Of a stretch of DNA of 22,063 nucleotides, positions 1-6,660 are shown piece by piece. The first letter of the stretch is position 1. Each line of letters opens with the position of its first letter. Under the pieces are notes generated by a model. It ran no database searches, had not been told where the DNA came from, and was given only the letters and a program-made list of their open reading frames with translations. Origin of the DNA: an uncultured Bacillota bacterium (GTDB taxonomy: Bacteria > Bacillota_I > Bacilli_A > RF39 > UBA660); the NCBI GenBank assembly GCA_947168865.1, contig CAMVNN010000011.1, positions 1 through 22,063 of the forward strand, given 5' to 3'. A program made the translations under genes and the position numbers.

Positions 1-44
1 CCATGACCAGCATCTATAACAATTCCTTTTAAATTTTTAATCAT
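1..44 (-). CDS. N-acetylmuramoyl-L-alanine amidase, Amidase_3 type (5' end only)
   Basis: Only the first 14 codons are in the window; the gene runs off the left edge. They read MIKNLKGIVIDAGHG, which is the first beta-strand and the zinc-binding DAGHG motif that open Amidase_3 catalytic domains. Such enzymes cut the amide bond between N-acetylmuramic acid and the stem peptide of peptidoglycan. I start at the ATG at 42-44 because GGGTGA lies just upstream of it. An in-frame ATG 12 bases earlier (54-56) is possible but has no ribosome site. No signal peptide precedes the domain, so the protein may be cytoplasmic or carry other domains further on. A second enzyme of this family is encoded at 14029-14676. 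Confidence 0.75.
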   Translation of the reverse strand, partial: MIKNLKGIVIDAGH

Positions 45-67
45 AATTTCACCCATTTTATTGTATG

Positions 68-94
68 AAAAAAGAACTTAAAAGTTCTTTTTTT
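68..94. terminator. Bidirectional intrinsic terminator
   Basis: A self-complementary hairpin with A/T tails on both sides (12-base arms around AAGAACTT/AAGTTCTT). It separates the remnant at 132-440 from the amidase gene at the left edge and can stop transcription in either direction. Confidence 0.7.
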
Positions 95-131
95 AAATAG
101 AATTAACTCAGTTCTAATTCATAATTTCTCA

Positions 132-440
132 CTATTTAACAATATATCCTTTAATTGTTCCCTCTTCAATAACATTTTGAACATTAGTACCTATTTTATT
201 AATATATGGTTCTTCACTATTATTTCCTATTGCACAAACTTTATTGATTTTCATCCCTAGAATATTTTTATAGCTACATGTACCATTAATGCATTCAATT
301 TTAGTTTTATCTTCTGTAAGTGTTTCATATTTTTCTCCACCAGAAATATTACAAGCATTAACTAGCTCTTTTTCCTTTAATGAGTCTTGCCAAATAAAAA
401 TATAGATATAAACATATTTTGGAAATATAAAAAAAGCGCA
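132..440 (-). pseudogene. Gene remnant, cysteine-containing, no usable start
   Basis: The minus strand is open for about 103 codons from just after a TAA at 441-443 to a TAG at 132-134. It looks coding: residues near the middle read ACNISGGEKYETLTEDKTK, with later C-x4-C and CAIGNN segments, four cysteines in all. The frame has no start codon or ribosome site at its 5' end, and the upstream part runs into the terminator of the next gene. An ATG at about 414-416, in another frame, begins a short hydrophobic peptide (MFISIFLF). One inserted base in the following T run would join it to this frame. I therefore read it as a decayed or frameshifted small secreted or membrane protein. The rest of 45-488 holds only the two terminators. 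Confidence 0.4.
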
Positions 441-451
441 TTATGCGCCTT
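427..451 (-). terminator. Intrinsic terminator of the 489-1571 gene
   Basis: On the minus strand a GCGCAT/ATGCGC hairpin is followed directly by seven T. It lies 38 bases after the stop codon of the surface-protein gene. Confidence 0.85.
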
Positions 452-488
452 AATTGTTAAAATGCTTATTCATATTATTTTCAGTTCT

Positions 489-1571
489 TTAAAATTTGTC
501 AATTTTATTAAGCATTTGATCTAACTTTTTATTTTCTCTATGACTAACAATTAAATAAATAAGTAATATAAGTAGAAGAAAACCTAAGAATCCAGCACCT
601 AAATAAATATATTTTTTATCAATTTTAGTACTTTCTTCTTTCTTTTCTTTAAGTACAACACTTTCCTCTTTTTCCTTGGTCAATATTGTGTATGTCTTCT
701 TATCACCATTTTTATCTTTTACTTCAATTATTACTTTATAATTATTAGTTTTTAAATCATCTGCACCTATAATTTCAATAGTGGAACTAGATGTCTCTGG
801 TTCTGCACTTATTTCCAAAAAATTAATATCTTTTTCAATATATACTACATATTCAAACTTTTCTTTGTTAAACACTATTCTATGATCTTTTACTTTTAAG
901 CTTTTCAAATAGCTTGTAATCTTTTCTTCCTCTTTTTTACTAGAATTTTGATTTATTTTTTTATCAAGATCAGATATTAATTTTTCTAATTTCTCATCTT
1001 TTACTACTGTCTTTGGTTCTTCCTTGACAACTTCAGCTTTGCTTATAGATATTTGATGTGATTTTGTAAGATTACTCTCAGCTTCTATTCCATCATTTTC
1101 TACATCATAAGTACCATTTACTTTTAAAAAAACTGTTTCAACATCTTGCATTTTAATAGTTGTTGTAGTTATATCTGTATCTCTTACATAAAAAGTAATA
1201 TAAACCAAATAATTACCACAATGAAGTTTACCATCTAAACAGCTATTTTTAGTTAAATTTTTAGTATTTATTGTTCCAACTATGTAATACTTATTATCTT
1301 CTTTATAAACATAACTATCAAACTCTTCACTACCAATATCTATAATTGAAAAAATAGTATCATCAAAAACGATTTCAAATCCAGCACCAACGACTCCATA
1401 AGTATCATTAGTTCCCTGTTTAACATCTGAATAATCAATATTAAACTTCAATGTTATTTCAGAACCCATTTTAATACTGGTAGGGCCACTAATTCCAACG
1501 CTCTTTATACTTGCAGCTTCAACTTGGCTAAAAAGAAATATACTAAGTATTAAAATTAAAAATTTTTTCAT
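489..1571 (-). CDS. Membrane-anchored surface protein with cohesin-like and cadherin-like beta-sandwich domains
   Basis: The protein has 360 residues. An N-terminal signal peptide (residues 1-19, KKFLILILSIFLF core) is followed by a beta-rich region (about 20-175) resembling cohesin or carbohydrate-binding modules, with TSIKMGSEITLKFNIDY near its start. A charged Lys/Glu linker comes next (about 176-220). A second beta-rich module (about 221-305, YLKSLKVKDHRIVF onward) resembles the cadherin-like beta-sandwich family PF12733. A membrane helix (about 322-344) precedes a short charged cytoplasmic tail. The topology implies an extracellular protein held by its C-terminal helix, not by sortase. 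The role is probably adhesion or surface scaffolding; this is inferred from architecture only. An extended -10 (TGGTATAAT) lies upstream, so it probably has its own promoter. Confidence 0.7.
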   Translation of the reverse strand: MKKFLILILSIFLFSQVEAASIKSVGISGPTSIKMGSEITLKFNIDYSDVKQGTNDTYGVVGAGFEIVFDDTIFSIIDIGSEEFDSYVYKEDNKYYIVGTINTKNLTKNSCLDGKLHCGNYLVYITFYVRDTDITTTTIKMQDVETVFLKVNGTYDVENDGIEAESNLTKSHQISISKAEVVKEEPKTVVKDEKLEKLISDLDKKINQNSSKKEEEKITSYLKSLKVKDHRIVFNKEKFEYVVYIEKDINFLEISAEPETSSSTIEIIGADDLKTNNYKVIIEVKDKNGDKKTYTILTKEKEESVVLKEKKEESTKIDKKYIYLGAGFLGFLLLILLIYLIVSHRENKKLDQMLNKIDKF

Positions 1572-1586
1572 ACACTCATCTCTATA

Positions 1587-1598
1587 AAGATTATACCA
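1587..1598 (-). promoter_or_regulatory. Extended -10 promoter of the surface-protein gene
   Basis: TGGTATAAT on the minus strand, about 20 bases before the ATG at 1571. No convincing -35 is seen 17 bases upstream; extended -10 promoters often work without one. Confidence 0.5.
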
Positions 1599-1601
1599 TA
1601 A

Positions 1602-2027
1602 TTACTTATTTTTAATTACTTCAATCTTTTCAGCTTTCAAAATCAAAAATCTATTTCTCTTATGGCAATCAGGACATTTAACCCTTTTAATTCCTTTTTT
1701 ATCTGGCAAAGGTAATCTCAAAATGCGCCCACAATAATGGCATCTTTTATATATGTGTGTATCTGTATCTTTAGGCTTAGATTTTTTTAATTTAGTTAAT
1801 GTTGACAAGAATTTCTTGTTTTCAAGAGATCTTTTAAGAACATTTTTAGATAATGTTCTATATATAATAATTATTATTAATAATAATTCTATTAATGATA
1901 ATATATAAGATTTTATAAAAAAATTTATTATTAATAAAATTATATATAAATAAAATATATGCTTACTTAACTCATCAATACCATATCTACCATACATGAA
2001 TTTTTGAAAATCATTTAGAAATTTCAT
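1602..2027 (-). CDS. Small membrane protein with C-terminal zinc ribbon
   Basis: The protein has 141 residues. Two close hydrophobic segments (about 25-40 and 42-57, very rich in Ile/Leu) form a helical hairpin. A basic linker follows, then a zinc-ribbon-like pair of CxxC motifs: CHYC at about residues 96-99 and CPDC at about 118-121. The N-terminus reads FMYGRYGIDELS. The likely topology is a membrane-tethered cytoplasmic zinc ribbon. The function is not recognised. The start codon follows the patatin stop after one base, with an AAGGA site inside the patatin 3' end, so the two genes are translated from one transcript and may be coupled. Confidence 0.75.
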   Translation of the reverse strand: MKFLNDFQKFMYGRYGIDELSKHIFYLYIILLIINFFIKSYILSLIELLLIIIIIYRTLSKNVLKRSLENKKFLSTLTKLKKSKPKDTDTHIYKRCHYCGRILRLPLPDKKGIKRVKCPDCHKRNRFLILKAEKIEVIKNK

Positions 2028-2028
2028 T

Positions 2029-2883
2029 TTATCCTTCTTTCTTGAGATATTTTTTTAATTTGACAATCAAGTTTTTACAATCATTAACTCCTATATTATA
2101 TATTCTCTCAATATCATCTTTGCTCTTTTTAGATATATCAATATCGAGTTTAGATGATGGCCTGATAACGAATAATTTATTCTCGGATTCCATATTTTTT
2201 ATTTCTTCAGTTATTTTATTATATTCACTTGGTCTATTTATCATTCTTTCAATTAATAATGGATATTTTTTATATCTTGTTTTTATTAATTTTATTTGTT
2301 TTTCAGTTAATTCTTTTTTCTTATAATCAATGGGTTGTGTTAAAACAACTATTATTTTATCATAGTCATTTAAAAATTTTTTAATTGGAATACTATCAGA
2401 AACAGCACCATCTAAATATTTTTTGCCATCAATTTTAACAATTCTCGTCAATAGTGGCATTGCAGATGTTGCTCGGAGCGCTTCCATTTGTTTCAATGGA
2501 TCAGTTATTTTTATATATTCTGGTAATCCTGTTTCTATATTAGTCGCGGTTGCAAAAAAATCTTTATTTGTTTTTTTAAATTCATCATTATCAAACTTAT
2601 CAAGTTTTTCACTCATTTTATAGTAAGCAAATCGCCTATTAACAAGATTACCTGTTAGTAATAATGATAATTTACTAATATAACGTATATCATTTGCATA
2701 TTTTAAGCTATATCTAATTCCTCTTCCCCTTTGATGCGAAAAATAATTAACTCCAAATAATGCACCTGCACTTGTTCCAACAATAGCATCAACTTCAATA
2801 TTATTATCCATCATTACATCAAGAACTCCACAAGTATATAAACCTCTTAAAGCTCCACCTTCTAAGACTAGTCCAACTTTCAT
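2029..2883 (-). CDS. Patatin-like phospholipase (RssA/YjjU type)
   Basis: The protein has 284 residues. The patatin Ser-Asp dyad is plain: the nucleophile elbow GTSAG has Ser38, the oxyanion-hole motif GGALRG is at 9-14, and the acid residue is in the DGAVSD motif at Asp158. The family hydrolyses acyl esters of membrane lipids. There is no signal peptide or membrane segment, so it acts in the cytoplasm or at the inner face of the membrane. The length and the C-terminal extension after the DG motif fit the bacterial YjjU-like branch. GGTGATAAT precedes the ATG, and an extended -10 (TGTTATAAT, about 2898-2906) lies just upstream, after the terminator of the previous unit. It forms a two-gene operon with the zinc-ribbon membrane protein. 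The natural substrate is unknown. Confidence 0.9.
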   Translation of the reverse strand: MKVGLVLEGGALRGLYTCGVLDVMMDNNIEVDAIVGTSAGALFGVNYFSHQRGRGIRYSLKYANDIRYISKLSLLLTGNLVNRRFAYYKMSEKLDKFDNDEFKKTNKDFFATATNIETGLPEYIKITDPLKQMEALRATSAMPLLTRIVKIDGKKYLDGAVSDSIPIKKFLNDYDKIIVVLTQPIDYKKKELTEKQIKLIKTRYKKYPLLIERMINRPSEYNKITEEIKNMESENKLFVIRPSSKLDIDISKKSKDDIERIYNIGVNDCKNLIVKLKKYLKKEG

Positions 2884-2921
2884 ATTATCACCAATTCAAT
2901 TATAACATATGTGCAAAAGTG

Positions 2922-2952
2922 AAAAAAGAAGAGTAGTATATGAATACTACTC
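2922..2952 (-). terminator. Intrinsic terminator of the riboswitch-controlled gene
   Basis: A 9-bp stem (GAGTAGTAT / ATACTACTC, 4-base loop) is followed on the minus strand by TTCTTTTTT. The upstream arm contains the TAG stop of the 2947-3507 gene, which makes that gene a single-gene transcription unit. Confidence 0.85.
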
Positions 2953-3507
2953 CATTGTTATTTTTCTTACTTTATCTGGTTCAGTTGAAACAATTTTATA
3001 TGTATCTTCAAAATCTCTTGCAGAAATTCCATACATATCATCAGGATTAGTTATATTTATATAACCACCACGACCAATAATCATTTCTTTTCCCCACTGC
3101 TCTAAGATAATGTCTTCTTGAATTTGAATAAAAACTTGAATTCCACCTGTTGGCTTATATATACCAACTCCCATTTCAGGATTTGGCATATATTTTTTTT
3201 GAAATACTGAATCTGAAACAATCCAAGTATTATCATGACCATGAGCATCAAGCTTAATTTCACCAGTCTCAGTTATTTTAGTTACTACATAGCCTGGTTT
3301 TCCTGTTTTTTCATCTAATGTAACAAAATCAACTTTTTCCTGAACTGGTTCACCATCTTTTTCAGACCAAGTTATTACTTTCTCCCCTAATATTCCTTGT
3401 CTTGCTAATATGCAGTTCTTTTTCTTGGCATGAACTGGTTTAATCCCAAAGATTAATAATTCTTTAACATACTTAGCAACATCAACTCTTCTTGGTTGAA
3501 TCTCCAT
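2947..3507 (-). CDS. Protein of unknown function, probably under a manganese riboswitch
   Basis: The protein has 186 residues, is soluble, and has no signal peptide or membrane segment. I do not recognise an enzyme motif. It seems to contain two related halves. The first has GKPGYVVTKITETGEI and later a VSDSVFQKKY segment. The second has GRGGYINITNPDDMYGIS and later ARDFEDTYKIV. Each half thus has a G-G/P-G-Y turn followed about 25 residues on by a S-x3-F-x3-Y segment. Several acidic and histidine residues (DAHGHDNTW at about 92-100) could bind metal, but this is speculation. AAGGTGA precedes the ATG. The long leader carries a riboswitch-like element and terminator, so expression is probably metal-dependent. 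It is transcribed alone. Confidence 0.7.
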   Translation of the reverse strand: MEIQPRRVDVAKYVKELLIFGIKPVHAKKKNCILARQGILGEKVITWSEKDGEPVQEKVDFVTLDEKTGKPGYVVTKITETGEIKLDAHGHDNTWIVSDSVFQKKYMPNPEMGVGIYKPTGGIQVFIQIQEDIILEQWGKEMIIGRGGYINITNPDDMYGISARDFEDTYKIVSTEPDKVRKITME

Positions 3508-3552
3508 ATTTTCACCTTCTTAAAATCGAAAAGGTCCCTTTGAATAAAAGTG

Positions 3553-3583
3553 AAAAAAACAAGACTTCTAATCAAAGTCTTGT
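3553..3583 (-). terminator. Riboswitch expression-platform terminator
   Basis: A 9-bp perfect stem (ACAAGACTT / AAGTCTTGT) is followed by TTTTTTT on the minus strand. Its 5' arm is the conserved 3' strand of the upstream aptamer (CAAGACTTT). Folding of the aptamer would therefore sequester that arm and block termination, the arrangement of an ON switch. Confidence 0.85.
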
Positions 3584-3660
3584 TCAACTACGATTAATCC
3601 GAAGTAATAACCTGTATTGACGAATTAATCCATCATATGATGAGAACTACTCCCTTTTCT
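3574..3660 (-). promoter_or_regulatory. yybP-ykoY family (manganese) riboswitch, candidate
   Basis: Read on the minus strand, the leader contains in order AAAAGGGAGTAG, then CGTCAATACAGG, then GTTGAACAAGACTTT. These match in sequence and order the conserved parts of yybP-ykoY aptamers: the AAAGGGGAGUAG 5' strand, the CGUCAA internal-loop segment, and the CAAGACCUUU 3' strand. AAAG and CTTT can close P1. A CATCATATGATG palindrome and a pair of GATTAAT segments can form the inner helices. Known members sense Mn2+ and usually control exporters or TerC-like proteins. The spacing is compact and the fold was judged by eye only. Confidence 0.7.
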
Positions 3661-3669
3661 ATGGCAAGT

Positions 3670-3698
3670 ATATTAGCACATTTTGGCGTTTTTGTCAA
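3670..3698 (-). promoter_or_regulatory. Strong sigma-A type promoter of the riboswitch unit
   Basis: TTGACA, a 17-base spacer and TAATAT on the minus strand. Transcription would begin near 3662, immediately before the aptamer. Confidence 0.85.
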
Positions 3699-3731
3699 AT
3701 TGTTAATAACTTTTATCTTTTAAATTTCTTA

Positions 3732-4316
3732 CTATTCTAGATTACTTTTCCAAGAAGAGTCAATTGCTTCATCACATGCCATACATCTACTTAAACCACT
3801 AGCAGCTTTAAAAACTTCGCGAATTCCTTCTTTTGATTTTTTAAAATTTGAAATGCGATCACGACTAATTCCGATGCTTTCACCTTCAGCATATGAATCA
3901 ATATTGGCACCTAAATAAATAAATTCCCAATTAGAATGTGACTTAATCAAAGATGCGATGCTTTTCTTGTTATATTCTTTTGAAGCATTCTCAAGTCCAT
4001 CAGTAGTAATAATAAATAACACTTTTTCATCATTGACATCTTGTTCTAATCTGGTAATTGTCTTACCAATTGCATCATATAAAGCTGTACATCCTCTGAC
4101 ATAATACTCTTTAGATGTTAAGGCTTTTACTTTTTTAACATCTTCACGATAATGTAAAACTTCATATTCATCATCAAATAAAATTGTTGTGATCAATGAA
4201 TTATTTTTTCTTTCCCTTTCCAAATAACCATTATAACCTCCGATGGTATCGCCAACACTACTTTGCATTGAACCGCTCCTATCTAATATAAATACGACAT
4301 TAATTTTCTTTCTCAT
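3732..4316 (-). CDS. von Willebrand factor A (vWA) domain protein
   Basis: The 194 residues are almost entirely one vWA domain. The metal-ion-dependent adhesion site is complete: DRSGS at Asp12, Ser14 and Ser16, Thr77 in GCTALYDAIG, and Asp106 in ITTDGLEN. The strand before the MIDAS (INVVFIL) is the usual core beta-strand, not a signal peptide, so the protein is intracellular. A short tail (after about 170) has SRCMACDEA, with two cysteines. Small stand-alone vWA proteins usually act as metal-dependent interaction modules; the partner here is unknown. It is transcribed divergently from the helix-turn-helix-like gene at 4391, with AGAGAGGA before its ATG. The shared control region suggests joint function or regulation. 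Confidence 0.85.
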   Translation of the reverse strand: MRKKINVVFILDRSGSMQSSVGDTIGGYNGYLERERKNNSLITTILFDDEYEVLHYREDVKKVKALTSKEYYVRGCTALYDAIGKTITRLEQDVNDEKVLFIITTDGLENASKEYNKKSIASLIKSHSNWEFIYLGANIDSYAEGESIGISRDRISNFKKSKEGIREVFKAASGLSRCMACDEAIDSSWKSNLE

Positions 4317-4335
4317 ATTATTTTTCCTCTCTTTC

Positions 4336-4353
4336 TGCTATAATAATAGTATA
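4336..4353. promoter_or_regulatory. Overlapping divergent promoters between vWA and helix-turn-helix-like genes
   Basis: The plus strand has an extended -10, TGCTATAAT, at 4336-4344. The minus strand has TATACT at 4348-4353. The two -10 boxes lie within about 10 bases, so polymerase may not occupy both at once. Neither has a clear -35. Confidence 0.4.
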
Positions 4354-4390
4354 TTTAAAGACTATTTTGGTCGCTTAAAAGGAGACATTT

Positions 4391-4885
4391 ATGGATATAA
4401 AGAAATTATTAAATAAATATATTAAAGATAATCTTGCAGAAGAAAGCTTTTTAAAGCAGAAGTTTAGCTTCAGAGCTTGTGGATGTGCATGTCAAGAAGA
4501 TTTAGATTATTCTTCCATAGATGATTATATTAATAACAATAAAGACGAAAGCAAATTTCAAAAACTACTATTTAAATACATAGATGAAAGAGCTCTAAAA
4601 GATAGTGATGTCTATAATAAAGTTAATATCGATAGAAGACTTTTTTCTAAAATCAGAAGTGATGAAAATTATCATCCAAGTAAAGAAACTGTAATTTTAT
4701 TAAGTTTGGCATTAAAATTAAATGAAGATGAAATGTTAGATTTATTAGAAAGTGCTTCTTATTCTTTACCAAAAAACAATGTTTTTGACTTAATAATTAG
4801 ATTTTGTTTCATAAATGAAATATATGAAGTAAATGATGTTAATGAGCTATTATTTGAACATAACCAAAAAGTATTAAATAACTAA
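4391..4885 (+). CDS. Helix-turn-helix-like protein paired with vWA gene
   Basis: The protein has 164 residues, is cytoplasmic and mostly helical. The C-terminal two thirds (about 57-155) contain an element that looks like a lambda-repressor-type helical bundle: YIDERALKDSDVYNKVNIDR, then LFSKIRSDENYHPSKET, then LLSLALKLNEDEMLDLLESA. This pattern (Asp-Arg-Lys/Arg-x-Phe-Ser-Lys-Ile-Arg) recurs in a conserved Bacillota family often found next to vWA or macrodomain genes. DNA binding is not proven. The first 55 residues are more variable and hold a cysteine cluster, ACGCAC, at about 29-34. AAGGAG precedes the ATG at good spacing. It is one of two plus-strand genes here and ends in a terminator shared with the converging two-HEPN gene. 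Confidence 0.65.
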   Translation: MDIKKLLNKYIKDNLAEESFLKQKFSFRACGCACQEDLDYSSIDDYINNNKDESKFQKLLFKYIDERALKDSDVYNKVNIDRRLFSKIRSDENYHPSKETVILLSLALKLNEDEMLDLLESASYSLPKNNVFDLIIRFCFINEIYEVNDVNELLFEHNQKVLNN

Positions 4886-4917
4886 AAAAGATGAATTAAA
4901 TCATCTTTTCTTTTTCT
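4884..4917. terminator. Bidirectional terminator between converging genes
   Basis: A 9-bp perfect stem (AAAAGATGA / TCATCTTTT, loop ATTAAA) with T runs after it on both strands. It includes the TAA of the upstream plus-strand gene and the last codons and stop of the minus-strand gene, serving both. Confidence 0.85.
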
Positions 4918-6569
4918 TTGATAAAATCTAAAACAGTTTTAGAAATTTCATCAATGAATAAATAGAAATTAGCTAATGTTATCATTGCTTTAAATGTAGT
5001 CTCGCCTTCATATACATCTCTAAAAAGAATTATAGGTTCAGGGTTACTAACAATTTCATAATTACCATGTGCAATACTATTTCTTATACCAGTAATAATT
5101 GCTTCATTTTTAAAGAAATTTGAGTTACTATAATAATCTTGCAACATTGCATCATACTCTTTTTTTGTCTCTGCTGCTGATTTTTTGATTTCTTCTAAAT
5201 TCTCAGTCAACGATTTTAATTGACTTTCAATCACTTGAATTGCTTTCTTATTTCCACTTCTTCTAACATTTTCTAGATTATTTTGACACTTTTCTAATGT
5301 CTCAGTTAAAACTGCCACTCTTTTTAAACAAGCATCACATCTTGCTTTCATTTCTTTTAAAGGTGCATCATTGATATTAATAATATCGATAGTAAAAAGT
5401 GATGTATCAAGTAAAGCAAAATCCAAGTCTTTCTTTTCTTCATTATATTCTTTAGTTGTCATATATAATGATTCAAATGGATACATATATAAACTTTCAA
5501 ACATATTTATAATTGAAGCCCCAAGCTCATTATAAGAAACAACCATATGATTATATCCATTTCTAGCTAGTTTGGTGCTTATTGTCTTATGATCAACACT
5601 ATTTGCTTTTTTTATCATCTTAAGCAGGATTAAATTATTCGAATAAGCTAAAGCATTACTAAATTTATAACTTTTACTATCAAAATATTTGGCAATTTCC
5701 ATTCCCATTAAAGTTATTTGTTCTTCATAACTAAAATTTTTAGTTAAAATATAAGTTCTCGCATATTCTTCTAGATAATCAATTAACTCTGGTTCTTTCA
5801 ATCTATCATCTGAAATACTGAGTGTACAATTCTTCGACTTTAGATATTTGATCATTTCTTTATAAAGTGTACTTTCAAGAGCTTTTTTTGGTTCTTCTTT
5901 ATAGATTTCTAAAAAATATTCAAACAAATCGCGACAATTTTTATCAATTTCACTTCCATCATTCGACTTTATTTCGAATGTTGTATTTACGAAAAATCTG
6001 ATGACATGACGAAATTCTGAAGGTAAAGTTAAAGGTTTAGTTCTTTTTTTATCTTTTACTTTAAATGATAAAAGATTTCGTTTATAGCTACTTCCTTTAT
6101 AATCTTTTATAGTCGTATTGAAAGCTGATACAACAAAATTTGAGAGTTTATCAATATCAATTCTGACAAGATTATTTTTAACATTTAAAATAACCAAATT
6201 ATTTTCAAAATCGATTTTAAAGTCTCCATGGGCAATTTTATTTCGAATAGTTGCAACCAATGTTTCTTTATCCGGAAAAAGGTAGTTATCTAATTTAATT
6301 CCATCTTTTTCAACAGTCGCGATTAAATCAACAGATTTAAGCAAACTAAAATCAAACACTTTAGAAGAATAAACAAGTTCTCCTTCATTTTCAACAATAT
6401 CTTCCTTGGTTGCAAGAAGTAAAGAAGATAAATTGGCTAAAACAGAACCAACTTGATATTTTCTGTCAAGGATAAAATTTTTATATTCATCTTTTCCTGT
6501 TAATTCACTTCTTAGAAAAAGTAAATATGCTTTATTAGCATTATAATAAGTTTCAATTTGTTCATACAT
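4896..6569 (-). CDS. Large protein with two HEPN-type RN-x2-A-H motifs and a central coiled coil
   Basis: I place the start at the ATG at 6567-6569 (557 residues), because the open frame's earlier ATG at 6593 overlaps the -10 box. Two stretches carry the R-x4-H signature of HEPN ribonucleases. IRNKIAHGDFKI has Arg109 and His114; IRNSIAHGNYEI has Arg496 and His501. What follows each is also alike: a short beta-like segment, then a hydrophobic helix. This suggests two copies of one helical domain. A strong coiled coil rich in Lys/Glu (about 410-480) precedes the second copy, and a mostly helical region of unknown fold links them. There is no membrane segment. HEPN domains with this motif often cut RNA in toxin, Abi or CRISPR systems, but non-catalytic examples exist. 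Here no antitoxin or nucleotidyltransferase partner is adjacent, and the function is unknown. Confidence 0.65.
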   Translation of the reverse strand: MYEQIETYYNANKAYLLFLRSELTGKDEYKNFILDRKYQVGSVLANLSSLLLATKEDIVENEGELVYSSKVFDFSLLKSVDLIATVEKDGIKLDNYLFPDKETLVATIRNKIAHGDFKIDFENNLVILNVKNNLVRIDIDKLSNFVVSAFNTTIKDYKGSSYKRNLLSFKVKDKKRTKPLTLPSEFRHVIRFFVNTTFEIKSNDGSEIDKNCRDLFEYFLEIYKEEPKKALESTLYKEMIKYLKSKNCTLSISDDRLKEPELIDYLEEYARTYILTKNFSYEEQITLMGMEIAKYFDSKSYKFSNALAYSNNLILLKMIKKANSVDHKTISTKLARNGYNHMVVSYNELGASIINMFESLYMYPFESLYMTTKEYNEEKKDLDFALLDTSLFTIDIININDAPLKEMKARCDACLKRVAVLTETLEKCQNNLENVRRSGNKKAIQVIESQLKSLTENLEEIKKSAAETKKEYDAMLQDYYSNSNFFKNEAIITGIRNSIAHGNYEIVSNPEPIILFRDVYEGETTFKAMITLANFYLFIDEISKTVLDFIKEKEKMI

Positions 6570-6584
6570 ATAAATCACATTTTT

Positions 6585-6613
6585 ATTATACATTTATTTA
6601 TAAAACTTTACAA
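6585..6613 (-). promoter_or_regulatory. Promoter of the two-HEPN gene
   Basis: TTGTAA, a 17-base spacer and TATAAT with a TG extension, on the minus strand. It overlaps the first in-frame ATG (6593), which favours the start at 6569. Confidence 0.65.
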
Positions 6614-6640
6614 ATAAAAAGCAAAATATGTATATTTTGC
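6613..6640 (-). terminator. Intrinsic terminator of metK
   Basis: A GCAAAATAT / ATATTTTGC stem with a 2-base loop is followed by TTTTTATTTG on the minus strand. It lies 20 bases past the metK stop and runs into the -35 box of the next gene. Confidence 0.8.
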
Positions 6641-6660
6641 AATTTGATTACTTTTTTATC

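Noticed and set aside
1860..1960. AT-only stretch as a replication origin or repeat array
   Set aside because: It encodes the Ile/Leu-rich membrane helices of the 1602-2027 gene; no iterons or DnaA boxes seen.
2042..2326. Plus-strand open frames inside the patatin, PII-like, HtrA, SH3 and EcfT genes
   Set aside because: They lie opposite strong minus-strand genes, are hydrophobic reverse-complement shadows, and lack ribosome sites.
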